Positions 7,926 to 8,670 of a stretch of 8,670 nt of DNA are shown here, piece by piece. Each line of letters starts with the position of its first letter. Within the stretch, counting starts at the first letter, position 1. The translations under genes and the position numbers were made by a program. Origin of the DNA: an uncultured Alphaproteobacteria bacterium. Lineage in GTDB: Bacteria > Pseudomonadota > Alphaproteobacteria > RF32 > CAG-239. The DNA lies in NCBI GenBank assembly GCA_900540425.1, contig UQFU01000070.1, positions 1 to 8,670 on the forward strand. The letters run 5' to 3'. A model generated the notes under the pieces. That model had not been told where the DNA came from. It saw nothing but the letters and a program-made list of their open reading frames with translations, and did no database searches.

Positions 7926-8205
7926 ATTTGTTCCCCTTTGCCTTGTACAGATTGGTTGATGTTTTATTGGCCTGCCCAAAGGCCTGAATCATATTGCCGA
8001 TATGCGGTTCTTTGGCGCCAATTAAAATAATGGAAATATGTCCGACCACAATCAAAAAGATAAATAGCAGCGGATTCATGTTAAAGGTTCCGATAAAAAT
8101 AAACATCAGCGGAAACTGTATCCCGAAGTTCAGCAGAACCGGGAGGAACGGCCCCCACAAAATTTTGGGGGGATTGGCCACCGCTTTTAAAATCGGCTCT
8201 TTCAT
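7915..8205 (-). CDS. virB3: VirB3-like T4SS inner-membrane protein (96 aa)
   Basis: VirB3 is a small inner-membrane protein that works with VirB4 in T4SS assembly and pilus biogenesis. The product begins MKEPILKAVANPPKILWGP, matching the usual VirB3 pattern of a short N-terminal cytoplasmic stretch with a conserved Pro before the first membrane segment. Two hydrophobic segments follow at about 16-38 and 45-64, separated by a short FNMNP turn. The soluble tail contains KEPHIGNMIQAFG (about 65-77), in the place of the family's conserved Asp/Glu-Pro region after the second segment. Length (about 90-100 residues) and position right before virB4 are typical. The ATG at 8205 has a moderate GGGG ribosome site seven bases upstream. 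It is the first gene after the 143-base control region, and its 3' end carries the virB4 ribosome site. Confidence 0.93.
   Translation of the reverse strand: MKEPILKAVANPPKILWGPFLPVLLNFGIQFPLMFIFIGTFNMNPLLFIFLIVVGHISIILIGAKEPHIGNMIQAFGQANKTSTNLYKAKGNKFAP
7931..7939 (-). promoter_or_regulatory. Ribosome binding site deciding the TTG start of virB4
   Basis: AAAGGGGAA on the minus strand lies within the last codons of virB3, with seven bases between its GGGG and the TTG at 7925. It is the only good ribosome site near the N-terminus of virB4 and supports a TTG start there over the more distant TTG at 7979. Confidence 0.6.
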
Positions 8206-8240
8206 CTCAACACCCCTGTCTGATTTAAACCTTTTCTTTT

Positions 8241-8269
8241 ATAATAAGAAAAATCTTATTTTTATGCAA
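8241..8269 (-). promoter_or_regulatory. Putative sigma-70 promoter of the virB3-virB4 operon
   Basis: On the minus strand, TTGCAT (8269-8264) and TATTAT (8246-8241) are separated by exactly 17 bases, giving 3/6 and 5/6 matches to the -35 and -10 consensus. A start near 8234 would give a leader of about 28 bases before the virB3 ATG. The spacer contains a perfect inverted repeat, so this promoter could be repressor-controlled. The region is AT-rich, which weakens the statistical weight. Confidence 0.5.
8243..8260. repeat. Inverted repeat overlapping the virB3 promoter
   Basis: The arms AATAAGA (8243-8249) and TCTTATT (8254-8260) are perfect reverse complements around a four-base AAAA spacer. 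The repeat covers most of the promoter spacer and part of the -10 box. It could be an operator. As an RNA hairpin it would be weak because the stem is mostly A-U. Confidence 0.45.
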
Positions 8270-8276
8270 TAAATAA

Positions 8277-8291
8277 GGTGGTTTTTCCACC
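8277..8291 (-). terminator. Possible terminator or attenuator hairpin
   Basis: The minus strand reads GGTGG, an AAAAA loop, CCACC, then TTATTTATT. This is a five-pair GC-rich stem followed by a U-rich but interrupted tract. It lies about 60 bases after the stop of the right-hand gene and upstream of the proposed virB3 promoter, as expected for a terminator of that gene. The stem is short, so efficiency would be modest. Confidence 0.35.
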
Positions 8292-8310
8292 ACAGCAAAA
8301 AGCCGATATG

Positions 8311-8323
8311 ACTTATTATAAGT
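8311..8323. repeat. Palindrome overlapping the upstream -10 box
   Basis: ACTTATTATAAGT has perfect five-base arms (ACTTA/TAAGT) around TTA. Its core CTTATTATAA (8312-8321) recurs in inverted orientation at 8239-8248, next to the second -10 box, so it may be a repeated protein binding site. Confidence 0.35.
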
Positions 8324-8343
8324 ATATCCTTTTATTATGAAAA
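8315..8343 (-). promoter_or_regulatory. Second, upstream promoter-like pair
   Basis: On the minus strand, TTTTCA (8343-8338) and a perfect TATAAT (8320-8315) are 17 bases apart. Transcripts from here would pass through the GGTGG/CCACC hairpin before reaching virB3, which would allow attenuation. The -35 match is 4/6. AT-rich background makes this tentative. Confidence 0.35.
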
Positions 8344-8348
8344 TATGG

Positions 8349-8670
8349 TTAATTTGAAAACGACGGCGTCGGAACGGCCGGAAGCTCAACCTCCTGTGCG
8401 GCCGCCTGTCCGATACGATTTAAGATATCCTGCGCAGCAGCGGCATTTTGCGGCTGTGACGAAGCCGGAGCCTGAGGCCGGGCATCTCCAGCGGGCTGTG
8501 CCTGCCAGGTTTGCGGCACAGGTTGCGGCCGGGAGCCCGGCACAGCTGACGGCCGTTCCGTTTCGGAAAGCGTTTCTTCTCCGGACTGGCGCCGGATCCA
8601 GGCATCCAGACGACTGTCGGCACGACGAACGGCAGGGCGGGAGACAACAGCCGGCACTTCCGGAGCAGCC
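8349..8670 (-). CDS. C-terminal end of an unrecognised Pro/Ala-rich protein (5' part beyond right edge)
   Basis: The minus-strand frame is open from the right edge to a TAA at 8349, giving 106 visible residues. It enters the window already in frame, and the GTG at 8657 has no clear ribosome site, so I treat it as the tail of a longer gene. The visible part has a short charged stretch RLDAWIRRQSGEETLSE followed by a Pro, Ala and Gln-rich low-complexity region, a short helical segment AAQDILNRIGQAAAQE, and the end PAVPTPSFSN. There is no membrane segment and no Cys. It could be the disordered tail of another T4SS component or of an unrelated gene. It is separated from virB3 by 143 bases with a possible terminator, so it may belong to a different transcript. 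I cannot name it. Confidence 0.65.
   Translation of the reverse strand, partial: AAPEVPAVVSRPAVRRADSRLDAWIRRQSGEETLSETERPSAVPGSRPQPVPQTWQAQPAGDARPQAPASSQPQNAAAAQDILNRIGQAAAQEVELPAVPTPSFSN

Larger units (their letters stand above)
8206..8348. other. AT-rich intergenic control region
   Basis: This is the longest non-coding stretch in the window and is clearly more AT-rich than the genes around it. It holds two promoter-like pairs on the minus strand, one short GC-rich hairpin between them, and related inverted repeats at each -10 box. I see no convincing gene on either strand; a plus-strand frame crossing it is antisense to virB3. Confidence 0.6.

Noticed and set aside
7050..8030. A 326-codon plus-strand open frame opposite virB4 and virB3
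   Set aside because: It is antisense to two well-supported genes with clear family motifs. Its predicted protein is rich in His, Asn, Arg and Gln without domain structure, as expected for a shadow frame, and no promoter or ribosome site supports it.

Overview
The window looks like part of a P-type (VirB/Trb-like) type IV secretion system (T4SS) locus from a Gram-negative bacterium. Every gene I can support lies on the minus strand, so transcription runs from high to low coordinates. Base composition is roughly balanced. The VirB4 type, the VirB3-VirB4-VirB5 order and the Sec signal peptides fit a proteobacterium. I lean towards an uncultured, host-associated alphaproteobacterium, but this is inference from style and not a placement.

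Layout from right to left (5' to 3' of the operon). Positions 8670-8349 hold the C-terminal end of an unrecognised Pro/Ala-rich protein that enters from beyond the right edge. Positions 8348-8206 are an AT-rich 143-base control region with two promoter-like pairs, a small GC-rich hairpin and related inverted repeats around both -10 boxes. Then come virB3 (8205-7915) and the virB4 ATPase gene (TTG start at 7925, to 5493). After an 82-base gap, four consecutive genes for exported proteins follow: a VirB5/TrbJ-like protein with a glycine-rich linker (5410-4319), a 230-residue protein (4308-3616), a 585-residue coiled-coil protein (3616-1859), and a protein of at least 620 residues that runs off the left edge (1862-1). 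The last three junctions are 10 bases apart, TAATG (1-base overlap) and ATGA (4-base overlap), so these four genes look co-transcribed and translationally coupled.

How they may work together: VirB3 and VirB4 form the inner-membrane assembly and energy module. VirB5-type proteins are periplasmic or surface-exposed minor pilus components. The notable point is that the single VirB5 position is followed not directly by VirB6 but by three further signal-peptide proteins. Two of them clearly share with the VirB5-like protein a short motif, A(V/F)x(M/L/I)(R/K)N, followed 29-34 residues later by a conserved Asn that begins a second predicted helix; the fourth shares it only weakly. I read this as a tandem family of strongly diverged VirB5-like proteins, one enlarged by about 300 residues of coiled coil. 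No VirB2, VirB6-VirB11, coupling protein or relaxase is visible, so the window does not show whether the system conjugates DNA or delivers effectors. I found no tRNA, rRNA, CRISPR, insertion sequence or attachment site.
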